Positions 34,601-46,825 of a stretch of 64,000 nt of DNA are shown here, piece after piece. The stretch comes from Capsicum annuum (taxonomy: Eukaryota; Streptophyta; Magnoliopsida; Solanales; Solanaceae). The position numbers and the translations under genes were made by a program. The stretch lies in NCBI RefSeq assembly GCF_002878395.1, contig NC_061114.1, positions 146,754,545-146,818,544 of the forward strand. The letters run 5' to 3'. The notes under the pieces are model-generated. The model did no database searches. It saw nothing but the letters and a program-made list of their open reading frames with translations, and had not been told where the DNA came from. How positions within the stretch are numbered: position 1 is the stretch's first letter; each line of letters begins with the position of its first letter.

Positions 34601-35468
34601 TCAGATATTGATACTATTGGGGATGTTATGATGATGATGTTATAAGTTTTGATTTGAGTCTAGAATTGAGAGTTGGGTATGATATAATACAGTATGAATG
34701 GTTGATAGTTATATCTTATATTTAGTAAAGTTTATGGATCTTCATTTATTTGTTTTCCTTTAATTATATCCCCCGAACTTCTGGGAGCCCAAGTTAGGTT
34801 ATTTAATTTTCTACACTTATTGTCTTACTAGCATCAATTTAGTAGTATAATCGTGTAATATTTACACTATCATTTTGTATTTATTTGTTTATTTACATAC
34901 AGTAGAGTTGGAGCTTAATTTTAGGCTTGTCCTTTTATATTGACTTAGTTTATCTCATTTTGTATTATATCTTATTTAATCATGATTTATATCAGTCGAT
35001 TGATGATTCCTACTAAGTACCCATGGTTTTAGTACTCATACTACACTTTTATACTTTTATGTTATAGATTCGAGTACTAGTTATCACTGTTGACATGATG
35101 TTGTGTTTGGTTAATTTAGGAAATTGGGTTAGCTTTTAAAGTCAAAGTTTCCCTCTTTCCTTCTATAATCCTTATCTAGTCTTTCATTTCCTGAGATAGA
35201 TTGTATTTGACTATTTCAGTACTTATGTTTTATTTATAGCAGCTTTGTATCGACATTACTAGGTCTTGGGATAATCATTGACCTCTTATCTATCTATTAG
35301 ACTATTAAGACTGCTTATTGCTATTTAAAGTCTTTAAATATTAATTTCCATCTTTTAGGCTATTTCTTACCAAGTTAGTCCATTTCTTAGAACTCTAGGC
35401 TATGATTTGGGTTACCTACTGTCCGAATAAAGTAGGTCCCATCTGACTCATAAATCGGGGCCATGATA
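34601..35468 (+). repeat. TE-E 5' LTR
   Basis: It is homologous in inverted orientation to 42341-43222: shared GTTTTGATTTGAGTCTAGA near 34650, a block ending CTACTAAGTACCCATGG near 35025, and the end block with CATAAATCGGGGCCATGATA. The start is approximate. A tRNA-Met-like primer site follows. No gene is present. Confidence 0.65.
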
Positions 35469-35471
35469 AAT

Positions 35472-35486
35472 TTGTATCAAATCTTA
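35472..35486 (+). other. TE-E primer-binding site, degraded
   Basis: TTGTATCAAATCTTA follows the LTR end. Compared with the initiator tRNA-Met complement TGGTATCAGAGCC it has three or four changes. Position and the following gag support it. Confidence 0.55.
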
Positions 35487-35899
35487 GGTTTCACCATTAT
35501 TATTGGTTTAAGATGAAGTGTCTAGTATTGTCCCTTAGATTAGAATAATGATGTATGTGTCTTATCTTACGGAGTCTATAGGACATTCTTAGGAGTTCTG
35601 TACTTCTTTGACTCATTTTATGCTAAGAGTCAGAGTTTGTTTCTAAAGCATTCCTTTGGTGTCACTCTTTCATAGATGGTTAGGATACATGTTATTTTTA
35701 CATAGGACAAGGGTCTAGAGATAGAGTGGAGGGATCTTATTGCTATTCATAGACTACCTAAAGGTCATGGAAATCCTATGGATGTGTCCCTAGCTAGGGT
35801 TTAAGATAGGGGGCCTTCATTGGGCCATATTCTTGGCCCCTAGGTAAAGATTCTTCCACCTTAGCCAGTGGTGGGCTAGGGACCATCCCAGGCTCCGTT

Positions 35900-37150
35900 A
35901 GGGTTTACTTCTTTTTTTTGTTCTGAGGGATCAGCTTTGGGATTGATTGGTGGTGCACCATATTATAGTGGATATTCTATAAATTAGAGTGGTACAAAAA
36001 CATAGATGCAGCCTGTAGTTATGGCTTCCAGAGTTAAACTCCCCCTACACCGGGGATTGCCTGGTTTTTAGGTGCTAAGTTGATAGTTATCTAGCCTGCT
36101 GTGTTTGTTGAGAAGTAGAAGATGTTGGGTACATTCTTGAGATGTGCTCTGCCTAGGTTTTCTAGTGCACCGGGTGAGGATGCGTATGAGTTCTTGATAG
36201 CTTATGAGGATATGCTCCATAATTTAGGCCTAGTTAAGACTCGTGGTATAGATGACACTACTTTTTGGTTGGAATTGTTAGCTTAACATTGGTGGAAAGT
36301 TCATTTTTATTTCAAGCAAGTTGGATCTCCCTCATTGACATGGACTTAGTTCTTTGAGATCTATTTAGAGAAGTATATGCCTTATAGTTTTAGGGATCAT
36401 CTAAAAGATCAGTTTTAGAGGTTAGAGTAGGGCTTCATAACTGTTTTGGAGTATGAGGATCAATTTCATAAGTTACCTAGGCATGCTTCTTCTAATCTGA
36501 CTACTGAGTCTTAGTGGGTTCATTGCTTTTTTGGAGGATAGAAACTTACTCTTCATATATCTACACAGAGTTTAGTTGTTGTGGATAGGTATTTTTCTAA
36601 GGTTTCTAATCATGCTTAGGTTATGGAGGAGATACATCATAAGGCCAAGGGAAAGCAATAAGAAGTTGTGATATTAGGGTTGTTTTACTGATAGTCATAG
36701 AGACTCATGGTATAAAGGCAGTAGTTTTCAAGGTAGGTAATATTCGCATCAACTATACCAATATCAAGGTCATTCTAGTAAGTTAGTTCAAGCTGCACTT
36801 CAGATTACTAATGGAGGCTTATCTAGTTTTAGTGATCATTCTATCTAAAGTAGTGTTCAATCTTCAAGAGGTTCATCTTCTAGTTATTCCTTTTATGATA
36901 GTTGTTCTAAGTTATCTAGATATTCTAGTTTTAGTACAATGCCTAGGACATGTTATGGTTGTAGAGCTTTTGGTCATTTTTTAAGAAAGTGACCTAGCCT
37001 TGGAGTGATAGTACCTTAGTCAAGAGTGTTCCACTAATTTGGGCAGTTTTGTCCCTAACTAATGGTGTTATGCATGGTCCTAGGGGTGGTCCCCAGGGTG
37101 CTCATAGAGGTTCTCATGTAGGTAGGATAGTATATCGACCAAGAGCCCAT
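35900..37150 (+). pseudogene. TE-E gag remnant
   Basis: In-frame blocks around 36108-36290 (LPRFSSAPGEDAYEFLIAYED, with LGLVKTRGID following) and 36330-36440 (FFEIYLEKYMPYSFRDHLKD) match Tekay/Del-type gag capsids. The zinc knuckle at 36951-36992 reads CYGCRAFGHFLRK, with the last Cys replaced by a TGA stop. A Ser-rich linker precedes it, as usual. Numerous stops are present. Confidence 0.75.
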
Positions 37151-38560
37151 CCAGGTGGTGGTGTGGTCTGTTTTATGTCATACCAACTTGACTCAAGAAT
37201 GAGTCTTCTGATGTTAATATCATAGGCATGATCTTGGGGTGCCATTTATTTACTTTTTCTTTATTTTTTCTGGGATCCACTTATTCTTATGTGTGTACTT
37301 ATTATGCCCCATGGTTATAGTAGTCTTAGAATTCATTATCTATACCATTATATGTATCTACTCCTGTGGGTGATTCTTTAATAGTGGATCGAGTTTATAG
37401 GTCTTGTGTTATTACTGCTTGAGATTTTGATACTAAAGATTATCTTATTGTGTTAGATTTGGTAGATTTTGATGTGATTCTAGGAATGGACTAGTTATCC
37501 CACTATTATGTGGTATTGAACTATTTTTCCACGATCGTTACCTTTGAAACGCTCAGCATACCCCCAATTATGTAGAAGGAAGTAGTTAGCCATGAGACAA
37601 TGGGGATTATTTCTTATATTAAGGCTAGGAGACTTATTTTGAGGGGTTTCAAGTTTTACCTTACTTATATTTGTATTGATATTCTGGGGAGTCTGTTGCT
37701 TGTCTCTGTTCCTATAGTTCATGAGTTTCCTAATGTTTTTCTATAGATCAACCTAGTTTTCCTCCTGAGCGTGATATTGAGTTTGTTAGTGATCTTGAAC
37801 TACAGACCGAATCCATTTCTGTGGCACCTTATTGTATGGCTCCTAACGAGCTTAAGGAGCTAAATTCTCAACTTCAGGATCTTATTAGTAAGGGTTTCAT
37901 TAGATCAAATGTGTCTCTTTGGGGAGCTTCTATATTGTTTGTAAATAAAAAAGATTGCTCTATGTGTATGTGTATTGGTTATAGGCAGTTTAATAAGGTG
38001 ATGATAAAGAATTAGTATCCTATGCCTCATATTGATGATTTGTTTGACCAGCTTCAGGGAGCAGTGGTGTTCTCTAAGATTAATTTGAGGTTTGATTACC
38101 ATGAGTTGAGGATTCGGGCTACGGATATCCCAAAGATATCCTTTAGGATCCGTTATGGTCATTATGAGTTTTTAGTGATGTTTTTTTGGTTGACTAATTC
38201 CCTAGTTGCATTTATGATTTTGATGAATCATGTGTTCAGACCTTATTTGTATTTTTTTGGGCTTGTGTTCATCGATGACATCATTGTGTATTTGAAGAGT
38301 AGAGAGGAGCATATGCAATATTTTAGGATTGTGCTTAAGACTCTGAGAGGTCATATGATTTTTAATAAATTCACTAAATATGAGTTTTGTCTTGAGTTGG
38401 TGATATTCCTTGGACATGTGGTGTCTAAGTATAGAATTATGGTAGACCCAACAAAGATTAAAGCTATTTGTGATTGGGCCAGGTCTACTTCTCTTATTGA
38501 GGTTCGTAGCTTTATTGGTTTGGACGGTTACTATAGATGACTTATTTACTGTTTCGCTGC
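37151..38560 (+). pseudogene. TE-E protease and reverse transcriptase
   Basis: Protease: GSTYSYVCTYYAPWL near 37270-37316, with the preceding Asp damaged by a small indel. [22 protein letters not shown], a stop at 38015, then a 172-codon open frame (38022-38540) with [41 protein letters not shown] (Asp-Asp codons 38274-38279) and [20 protein letters not shown]. This frame is the best-preserved RT in the window and keeps the catalytic pair. Several hallmark residues are substituted, for example FFWLTNS for SFGLTNA. Tekay/Del-like. Confidence 0.85.
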
Positions 38561-40485
38561 TATTACGACGCCGATGACCAGATTGACTCAGAAGAAGGTT
38601 CTTTTTTTATGATCCAAGGAGTGTGAGTCAAGCTTTTGAAAGCTCAAAGGATTTCTTACTTTAGCTCTTCTTTTTTAGGGCGATGGATTCACCGTGTATT
38701 GTGATGTTTATGGTATTTGGTTAGGTTGTGCACTAATGCAGAAAGGTTGAGATTTTACTTATGTGTCGATATAGCTGATGGTGAACGAGCACAACTACCC
38801 CGCTCATGATTTGGAGTTGGTAGAGGTAGTTTTTGTGCTTAATATTTGCAGACATTATCTTTATTGTGTACATTGTTAGACATTCATGGATCATCGTAGT
38901 CTTCAATATCTTATGACCCAATGAGATCTAAATTCTAGGCAGCGTAGATGGATGGAGTTGCTTACGGATTGTTATATCTATATGTTGTATCATTTGGGAA
39001 AAAAATGTGTTAGCAGATTCCTTGAGTTGAATGGTGGTGAGTATGGGTAGATAGGCTTTATTTTTAGTTTCTTAGAGGTTGTTAGCATGGGACATTCGGT
39101 CCTTAGACAACTTGATGGTGCAATTTGATATTTTAGACCCTTGAAGCATTTTTTCTATTGTTTGAGGTCTTCGATAATTGAGCAGATTTAGAGTCATTAG
39201 TTTGAGTATAATAGACTTTGCATCATTCGTGATTAGGTATTAAGTGGTGAGTCCAAGAGGGCTACCATATATTCTAAGGGTGTTTTGAGATTTGATACCT
39301 GCATTTATGTTCCAAGGATTGATGGTTTTATTCAATCGATTATGTGTGAGGCTCACAACTCCAAATATTCTACTCACCTAGGTACAACTAAGATGTATAG
39401 AGATTTGAGGTAGCATTATTAGTGGAGTGTATAAAGAGATATATGGCAGATTTTGTAGCTCATTGCCTTTGTTGTCAGTAGGTAAAGGTCGAGCATCAGA
39501 GACCTTATTGATTGATTCAGAGATTGCCCATTCCCAAGTGGAAATAGGAGCGGATTACCATTGACTTTATTAGGGGTTTGACTCATACTTCATTGGTTCC
39601 CATGGTATTTGGGTCATTGTTGATCAATTGAATGAGTCACAACATTTCATTCCTATTCAGATGTCCTCTAGTGCGGAGAGGTTTGCTCATATCTATCTTA
39701 GGAATAGTCTATTTGCATGGTGTGCCTATATCTATCATTTCAGCTAGGGGTTTAGTGCTCACTTTTAGCTTTTGGAGAGCTTTTCAAGAGGAGTTTGGTA
39801 CTCAGGTGGATCTTAGTGCAACCTTCTATCCTCAGAATGATGGGCAGTTGGAGAAAACTATTTAGGTTCCCGAGGATATATTCCAAGCTTGTGTTTTGGA
39901 TGTTGGAGGTCAATGGGAGAAACACTTAGCCTTGGTAGAGTTGGCATATAATAATAGCTACCATTCAAGTATTGATATGGCACCTTTTAAGGCTTTGTAT
40001 TGTAGGAGATGTTGCTCTCTGATTGGTTGGTTTGAGGATTCCAATATTTGACCCCGTGGAACTGACTTGCTTCATGAGTCATTGAATAGAGTCGAGGTTA
40101 TTCAGGATAGGTTGAGGGTAGCTTAGAGTAGGTAGAAGGCTTATTTGGATCGTAGAGTTTGTGCCTTGAGATTTGGAGTTGGTGATCGGGTATTCCTTCA
40201 AGTATCGCCTATAAAGGGTATGATGAGGTTCGAGGGGAAGGGTATGCTCAGCTTTAGATATATTGGCCACTTTGAGATTCTTTTAACAGTTGGTGGGGTG
40301 GCTTATGAATTAGTATTACCCCTAGATTTTTTGTTGTTGTCCATCCATTTAGCAATGTTTCTATGTGACAGTGATATATTCCTGATTTGTATCATGTGCT
40401 TAAATGGGACTCAGTCCATTTGGATGAGTAGTTAAACTTCGTGGAGGAGTCACTACTTATTTTGGCTAGTGACGTCAGATGTTTG
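38561..40485 (+). pseudogene. TE-E RNase H, integrase and partial chromodomain
   Basis: RNase H blocks (YCDVYGIWLGCALMQ, NEHNYPAHDLEL) lie at 38698-38835. Integrase core is at 39632-39865: HGVPISIISARGLVLTF, where the catalytic Asp of SDRG is Ala, then FWRAFQEEFGTQVDLSATFY and DGQLEKTI with the Glu. Later blocks include FGVGDRVFLQVSPIKGMMRF (40168-40230). The chromodomain begins (HVLKWDSVHLDE, then VEESLLILASDVRCLAR) and stops at about 40485, where repeated integrase sequence starts. The Asp loss alone would inactivate it. Confidence 0.8.
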
Positions 40486-40808
40486 GCTCGTGCCGAGAGG
40501 TTGACTCATATTTATGTTAGTGATATAGAATGTTTGCATGGTGTGCCTATATCTATCATTCCAAGTTGGGTTTTAGTGCTCACTTCTAGCTTTTAGATAG
40601 CTTTTCAAAAGGAGTAGGGTACTCGGGTGGATCTTAGTACAACCTTCCATTCTCAGATCGATATGCAGTTGGAGAGGACTATTAAGGTTCACAAGGATAT
40701 TGTTTGAGCCTGTGTTTTGGATACTAAAGGTCAATGGGAGCAGCACTTAGCCTTGGCAGAATTTGCATATAATAATAACTACCACTCAAGTATTAATATG
40801 GTGCCTTT
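40486..40808 (+). repeat. Second partial copy of integrase core
   Basis: This stretch repeats 39675-39990 (from GCGGAGAGG through ATATGGCACC) at roughly 85-90% identity by eye, in the same orientation, joined after a broken chromodomain. The copy has its own stops. It ends abruptly at 40808 against an inverted gag fragment (TE-F). The divergence from the first copy suggests a second element of the same family rather than a fresh duplication. Confidence 0.8.
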
Positions 40809-42322
40809 CTTTATTGCAAGAACCACCGCTCCACGACTTGGGCTCTTTTTCAAAAAATAGGCAAAGGTCCCACAACAGTAACATGTCCCATGCACAGTAC
40901 TGAAATCATAGGACTCGGCTAACCCAAAATAACCACTATGTCTAGAATAAGAAGAAGATGAACCCCTCGGAGGCTGACCAATACACAAGGCCAAAATAAT
41001 TACTATAACTAGATTGGCCTCCATTGGTAATCTAGAGTATGACATGAATGGGACTGCTAGACTGACCCTAATGCTTATAAGGATGATGTGAAGGGTACCT
41101 ACCTTGAGAACCACTGCCTCTGAATAGTGAGCTATTATGGGTCCCACTAAAACTACCTTGATATTGCGGCCTCTTATCACTGCCCCTTGGGCCTCACAAT
41201 TCAACTCCTTTATAATTTGTGCAGGATCCAAAACCTTAGTAAGAGATCTACCCACAACAACTAAATTCTGATAGCTATGCTGAGAGAAAGTCCCAATCTA
41301 CAAACAAAACTACAATCTCACTCATACTCGGTTAACAAAACAGATATGGCATGCCTATACAACTCATGAAATCGAGCCTCATACTCGAAAATAGTCAATG
41401 AACTCTACTCTAACCTCGAGAAATGATCCCTCAAATGATCTCTAAGGATATGAGGAATATACTTCTCCAGGAACACCTCAAAGAACTGAGTCCATATTAA
41501 AGAAGGGAGATCCAGCTAGCCTGGAATCAAGATAAGCTCTCCTCTAGTGTCGAGATACCAAATAAAATTGAAAAGTAGTATAATACACACCATGGGTCTT
41601 AACTAACCTAAATTATGAATCCTATCCTTAAAAGAAATCAAGCTCATTAGCATCCTCTTCCGGTGCACCAAAAATCCTAAGCAAGCTAATCTCAAGAATC
41701 AACCCAACATTATTTAATCCTCAACAAACATAGCAAGATGGGCAACTACTGGCTGAACAACCACCACTATAGGAGGGACCTCCACTCTGGGAGTCGTAGT
41801 TATAGGTTGTACCCCTGCCTCAGTACCACTCTAATATGTAGACTATGCACCATTAGACAGTGCACCACTAACCAATCTAAGAGTTGAATGAATGCATCCC
41901 TAAGCATTAAACAAGAAATACACACTGATGGAGCCTAGGATGGTCCCTAGTCTACCACTGGAAGAGGTGGTGGAATCTCTGGCTCGAGAGTAGGAATAGG
42001 GTGTGTGAAGTCCCCATATCCTTGTCTCTAACTAAAGTTGTATATCTCTATTGACCTTGACCTCTAGGTCATCGAGGAACATAATAGGATCCTTAGTCAC
42101 AGTCTTAGGCTCCTTGTCTCATGTAGTGGTAGCACACGTTCTAACCATCTGCGAAAGAGTCAAACCAAAGAATCTTTAGAAACCAACTCAGGATCTTAGC
42201 ACAAAATAACTAAAATAAGTGAAGATCTGCTATAACCTCTCAAAGGTAAGAATTAATGATCACCATTCTGATACATAAGACTTTACTATACACTTGCTCT
42301 TATACCAATAGTACTGGTAAAC
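40809..42322 (-). pseudogene. TE-F gag remnant, inverted
   Basis: The minus-strand translation at 40779-41255 contains GTCYCCGTFAYFLKKSP, a degraded zinc knuckle (usual CYxCGxxGHxxxxCP; His is Tyr and the last Cys is Ser), preceded by a Ser-rich linker. Capsid-like pieces lie upstream in the minus sense (about 41350-41720), mirroring TE-E gag. It is truncated just after the knuckle at 40809. Same lineage as TE-E, opposite strand. Confidence 0.65.
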
Positions 42323-42339
42323 CTGGCTCTAGTATCAAT
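42323..42339 (-). other. TE-F primer-binding site
   Basis: The minus strand reads TTGATACTAGAGCCAGG next to the LTR end TGTAACA, close to the initiator tRNA-Met complement (TGGTATCAGAGCC). It confirms that 42341-43222 is a 5' LTR on the minus strand. Confidence 0.6.
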
Positions 42340-42340
42340 T

Positions 42341-43222
42341 TGTTACAATTTATGAGTTATGATGGAATGTACTTTATCCTGATAGTAGGTAAGCTAAACC
42401 ATAGTCCAGAGCTATAAGCAATGGGCTAATTAGGTGGAAAGTGCTATAAATGTCGCAATAGTAAAAGACTTACAATAACAAACCATGGAATAAAAGAAAT
42501 AAGATGAAAGATGAAGTAATAGAAATAATAATCACGTGACCTAGTAATATCAGTATAGAGCCTCTAATCCAAAAGAATACAAAGTACGATCAAGTCAAAT
42601 ATACACCAGTCTCGAAATATGAAATGACTAAACATAAATAAAAGAAGAAGAAAAGGATAACTCCAACTCCGAGAGCTCGCCCTTCTCCAAATTCAAATCA
42701 GCATGATTGCAGCATAATAGCAACAACTAGTACACAGATCTACATGAAAAAGGTACAAAAGTATAGTATAAGTACCAAAGCCACTGATATTCAGTAGGCA
42801 TCATAAGCAGACTAAGCTAAATCATACTATAAATATAATAAAAATGCAAGATAAATAAGCTAAGTCAAGGTGAAAGAGAAAAGCTGGAATGGTGCTACAA
42901 AAATTGTGATTAAATAACTAGACCAACCATAATATAAAATAAAGAATAACTAATGCTACAAAAGAAGGCCCCATAAACTAGTAAGTACGGAAAAGTAAAT
43001 AACGCAATGTGGGCCTATACAATCCCAGATGGTGCAATCAAGAGAAGAAATAACCGAAAATCATGCCAAGAAACCATATTTCCAAAACATAATTGTGAAT
43101 TCTCCATACAATAAACATATCATATATAAACTCTCAACTCTAGACTCAAACCAAAACTTATATTATCATTATTTTCTAGACTAGAATTGAAACTCATATA
43201 ATTGATCATTGAATTTGAACTT
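42341..43222 (-). repeat. TE-F 5' LTR
   Basis: It is an inverted homologue of the TE-E 5' LTR and of 7206-8401. Shared landmarks include the end CATAAATTGTAACA, the block with CTCGGAGTTGGAG near 42665 and GTTTGAGTCTAGAGTTGAG near 43140 (minus sense). Its outer end meets the TE-G LTR at about 43222. No gene is present. Confidence 0.7.
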
Positions 43223-43370
43223 ATTTCACCCAAGCACACATACAAGTGTGCATGGGACCCAAGTAATATTGTGGCCTTAATAAATTCCAAGTATTGATTC
43301 CATATGTACATGTTTTAGAAGACTATACAATTCTAGTTATATTATTAAGATTAACTAAGAGCTAAAGTAA
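43223..43370 (-). repeat. TE-G 3' LTR, distal fragment
   Basis: This is the last ~148 bp of a TE-G LTR (minus sense), split from 51082-52412 by TE-H. It aligns with 53993-54140 of the unbroken central LTR, including GTGGCCTTAATAAA and TAACTAAGAGCTAAAGTAA. The AGTAA at 43366-43370 is the left copy of the TE-H target duplication. Confidence 0.85.
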
Positions 43371-45176
43371 TGATTTGAGGTGATTTTATACACTTCGGTA
43401 TCATTATTCTAGCTTATTTCGCCTTATTTTGAGAGCAATTTGAGTGCTTAACATTTTCATATTGATATAAATAAGTATTTAAGTTTCCAAGTGTATATTT
43501 ACAATGTCCAAAGTATTTTTTTAAACAAATTTGTGCTTAATTTAGTAATTTAGAGTTCAACCCAGAAAACTAGTTTTACAAGCTTGAGCTAGGTGTGTGT
43601 CTAATTGGTCTCGATGGATTTTAGTGTGTTTAATTTGTTTCCAATATTTTAGTGGTGTAATTTTATGTGTAATAACTTATTTTTAATGGGTAAAGTTTAA
43701 TTTTGTTGAAGTCAAGAGTCGGAATGATAAGTGGAAGATCATTGCAAATTTGCCTAATCTTAGCTTGTGTTTTGATTTGTTGTTAAGAACGTAGTGTTGT
43801 TTTGATCTTAAATTTATGGTGTATGATATTGTAGGAGGCTTGGTGAATTAAATATAATGATATGTTGATGATTTAAAGGTTTAAAATTCATTTGAAAAAA
43901 CACTACAAAAGGCATGAAAAAAGGAGGGACGCTCAACACTTAAACAAAATTTTGAAAGCAAATTCCAGTGAGTCAATGCGAAGTCAACGGTCGCTTCAAT
44001 GGGCACATAGTTTACACCTAGAAAAATTTTTCATTTTTAATTCCAGTAAGGTGATGTGTCACGTTTCCCCAATTAAACACAACAAATTCAATAAGCGCCG
44101 ATAGACACGGTTTAAGAGGATAATAGAGTGGAAATTGTCAAAGTAAGGGAATCTTTCCCTAGGGTCCACGTGCCAGGTACTTTTAAAATCCCAAAATCAA
44201 TTGAAATGGGATAAAATATATGGACAACATCTGGTCCCAATTAGTACTATTTTTAATTATAAATATAGTACTTGAATTGACAAGACTCATAGAGTGGATA
44301 AAAAGGACATGCCTAGCACTATTTTGAGAGAATAAAGCGGAGATGACTATGCAGTCTATTAGGTGTCAATTTTAATTTTAGTATTTAATTTTTTATATCA
44401 TGTATTCAATTATTTGGATCATGATTATGAATATTAGTGGCTAAAAAACCTCCTTTCCAGGGTTAAAGCCAAGAACATGAGTACTATTATTTTGGATTAA
44501 ATTCCTTAATTTTTCTTATCATATTTGGTTGTTTGTTTATTCTTGTTTTAATTATTTTGTGGATTGATCACCCATAAAATACATATATTGTCGACCTTTT
44601 GATCTCGAGAGAGGTAATAGGGAGATAGAACATGGGAATAAACAAAGTTTGAGTTTTTATTCTTTTATAAAATAAAGAATTGAACTTAGCGTCTAGGACA
44701 GGGATGTACTAAGATGCCTTAATTGATTCATACGTAGGATGATAGCTTTAATTAACTTAACTGAATTTTTATATCTCCGCTCAATGATGTAGGTGTAATG
44801 TCCAAATTAGGTAAAAGATTAGAGGTTGGGAAACCATGATCAGGCAATAAACCCTACGAATTAACAACCAAGATAAACAAATTAACCGATGAAATTCAAA
44901 TACATAGTATGATTGTTCGAAGTGCTTTAGCCCTGGGCTTTTCTCCATTGATTGTTCCAAGAATTTATTTTTCCGCATTATTTATTTTTATTTTTTTATT
45001 TACAATATTTCAAAATTCCCTTTTTGGTTACTTTTGCACTAAATTAATCTAGACGGTGAACTAAAATTAAATCGTACTTAAATCAAGTCTCTGTGGGATC
45101 GATATTCGACTTTCTTGAAGGCTACTCTATTACTTGGTAGACCATGTACACTTGCATATGCGCTTAGGCACTGTCA
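43371..45176 (+). repeat. TE-H 5' LTR
   Basis: It begins TGATTTGAGGTG and ends CACTGTCA, six bases before the primer site. A GC-richer zone with GCGAAGTCAACGGTCGC and GTGATGTGTCACG lies at 43975-44160. A TATA box (TATAAATA) is at 44258-44265. The terminal hairpin stem is 43377-43382 with 43391-43396. The downstream region (44580-45170) has the long leader typical of Athila/Tat-like elements. Plus ORF 43892-44104 and minus ORF 44781-44978 are unsupported. Confidence 0.9.
44258..44265 (+). promoter_or_regulatory. TATA box of the TE-H 5' LTR
   Basis: TATAAATA with TAGTAC following. The same element is kept at 50229-50236 in the 3' LTR despite about 10% divergence of the flanks. Confidence 0.65.
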
Positions 45177-45182
45177 AATTTT

Positions 45183-45200
45183 TGGCGCCGTTGCCGGGGA
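45183..45200 (+). other. TE-H primer-binding site (tRNA-Asp)
   Basis: TGGCGCCGTTGCCGGGGA, a perfect match to the tRNA-Asp-type primer site of plant Athila/Tat-like elements as I know it. It lies six bases after the LTR end. It is the only undamaged site of this class in the window. Confidence 0.9.
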
Positions 45201-45321
45201 CTTGTTATTTAGGAATTGTTTATTTTAGTTTTACTTTTAGATTTATTTGATATTTTTACGCTTGGTCTTGGTTTTGTTTTTACAAGAAACGGTTTTCAAA
45301 GTAGAAAGCTGGCAAGGGATC

Positions 45322-46705
45322 ATGGCCTTATTGAACCAAGCTCCTAACCTAAGCTACTTTACCATGAATGCAGGAGAGAAGCAATCCTTCTTCCCAGAAT
45401 TCATCAATTCTAAGAAGACCAAGAGAATCCTACTCCTATGGCTGAACAACAAGAAGCTAGTAGGAAGGTTAGGGAACTGGCAGTCCCACTTTCGATGAAC
45501 TTGACTTCCCCAATTCAAAGACTAGCAGCTGGGGGGAATTTTGAGTTGAAATATAGTATCGTGCAGCTTCTTATTAGCAGTGGACAGTTTGCAAGGCTTT
45601 CACACAAGGATCCACAAGTCCACTTGCAGACCATCATTGAGCTTACAGATACATTTACTCCAACCAGGGTGACTCCAGATTATGTGAGGCTGACACTCTT
45701 CCCCTATTCACTTATTGGGGAAGCTAAAAGATGGTTTAATGGAAAGCCGTCTAGTTCAATCACAACATGAGCCGACTTAGCCAGAAGGTTTCTATCAGAT
45801 TCTTTCCTTCAGGCAAGACTATGATACTTCACAGTAAGATAGTGAGCTTCAAATAGAAGCCTGATAAAAACCTTTATCATGATTGAGAATGCTTTAAGGT
45901 CATTCTTTGGGATTTTCCACACCACCAACAGTCAAATAAGGTACTTGCTCATACATTTGTAGAAGCTCATGATTATAATATGAAGATTTTACTAGATTCA
46001 GCCACATATGGTCAAGCATTGTAGCTAACTTATGATGAGCTGTACACATTACTGAACCGCATAGCACAAGGAAATCCAGAGTGGCATTTAGATTCTAGAA
46101 GTACCACAAAAAGAATTGTGGATGTGTTGGAGATAGACCAATTCATAGTCCTATCATCTCAGGTTTCTGTATTGTAGAATTTAATTAATATAATATTCAG
46201 AAGCATGAAGTTGGGAGCAACACAACCTGTAGCCACAGTCAATGCCATCCAACAAGCTGCAGGTTGGTGTGAAGTATGTGGAAATAGTGGTCATGAGGCT
46301 ACCACGTGTGCTTCAAATTCAGAATTAATCATGTATGTAGGAAATTCTCAAAGGAAAAATTATGGTAATGCCTACAACATGAAGTGGAAAACTCAGCTAC
46401 ATAATCAGTCATAAAATACCCCACAACTACAGGCCCAATCGAATCAGTATAGAATCAACACAGAAGAGATGTTCAAATAAATCTTAGCAGAATTATAGAA
46501 TCAGAAAGTGGCTCAGGGGAGTTTAGAATTAGAGGTTAGGAAGATAGAGAAAGAGTTAAATACCCATCCTCAAGGTGGTCTACCCACTGATATAGAAAAT
46601 CCAAAGAAAGTCATGACAATCACTTTGAGAAGTGTTAAGGAGCTTGAAGAAGAACCTCTAAAGACAACTAAAGAGGTAGTGCTGATGTGGTCACCCAACA
46701 GGTAA
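45322..46705 (+). pseudogene. TE-H gag
   Basis: An ATG at 45322 opens a frame (MALLNQAPNLSYF) that shifts near 45440. The capsid core is clear at 45640-45770 (TPTRVTPDYVRLTLFPYSLI, then GEAKRWFNGKPSSSITT). After stops, a zinc knuckle in the canonical CX2CX4HX4C spacing appears at 46268-46309 (CEVCGNSGHEATTC). The linker ENPKKVMTITLRSVKELEEE (46590-46650) matches the gag-protease spacer of this lineage. At least six stops or frameshifts are present. Gag would coat and package element RNA. Confidence 0.85.
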
Positions 46706-46825
46706 ATGACAGAGTTTCTAAAAATTCAAGGAAGTCTGAGTACTTGAATAATATATTTGCTAACCTAGAAGTGAAGAAGTGGCTGCCCCTACCCTTACCT
46801 CAAAGACAAATAAAAGTGAAGGAGG

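Noticed and set aside
40779..41255. 158-codon minus-strand ORF as an independent host gene
   Set aside because: It contains a degraded gag zinc knuckle and sits next to a primer site and LTR on the same strand, so it is retrotransposon gag.
45183..45200. Fragment of a tRNA-Asp gene
   Set aside because: Only the 3'-end complement is present, at the LTR boundary, exactly as expected for a primer-binding site.
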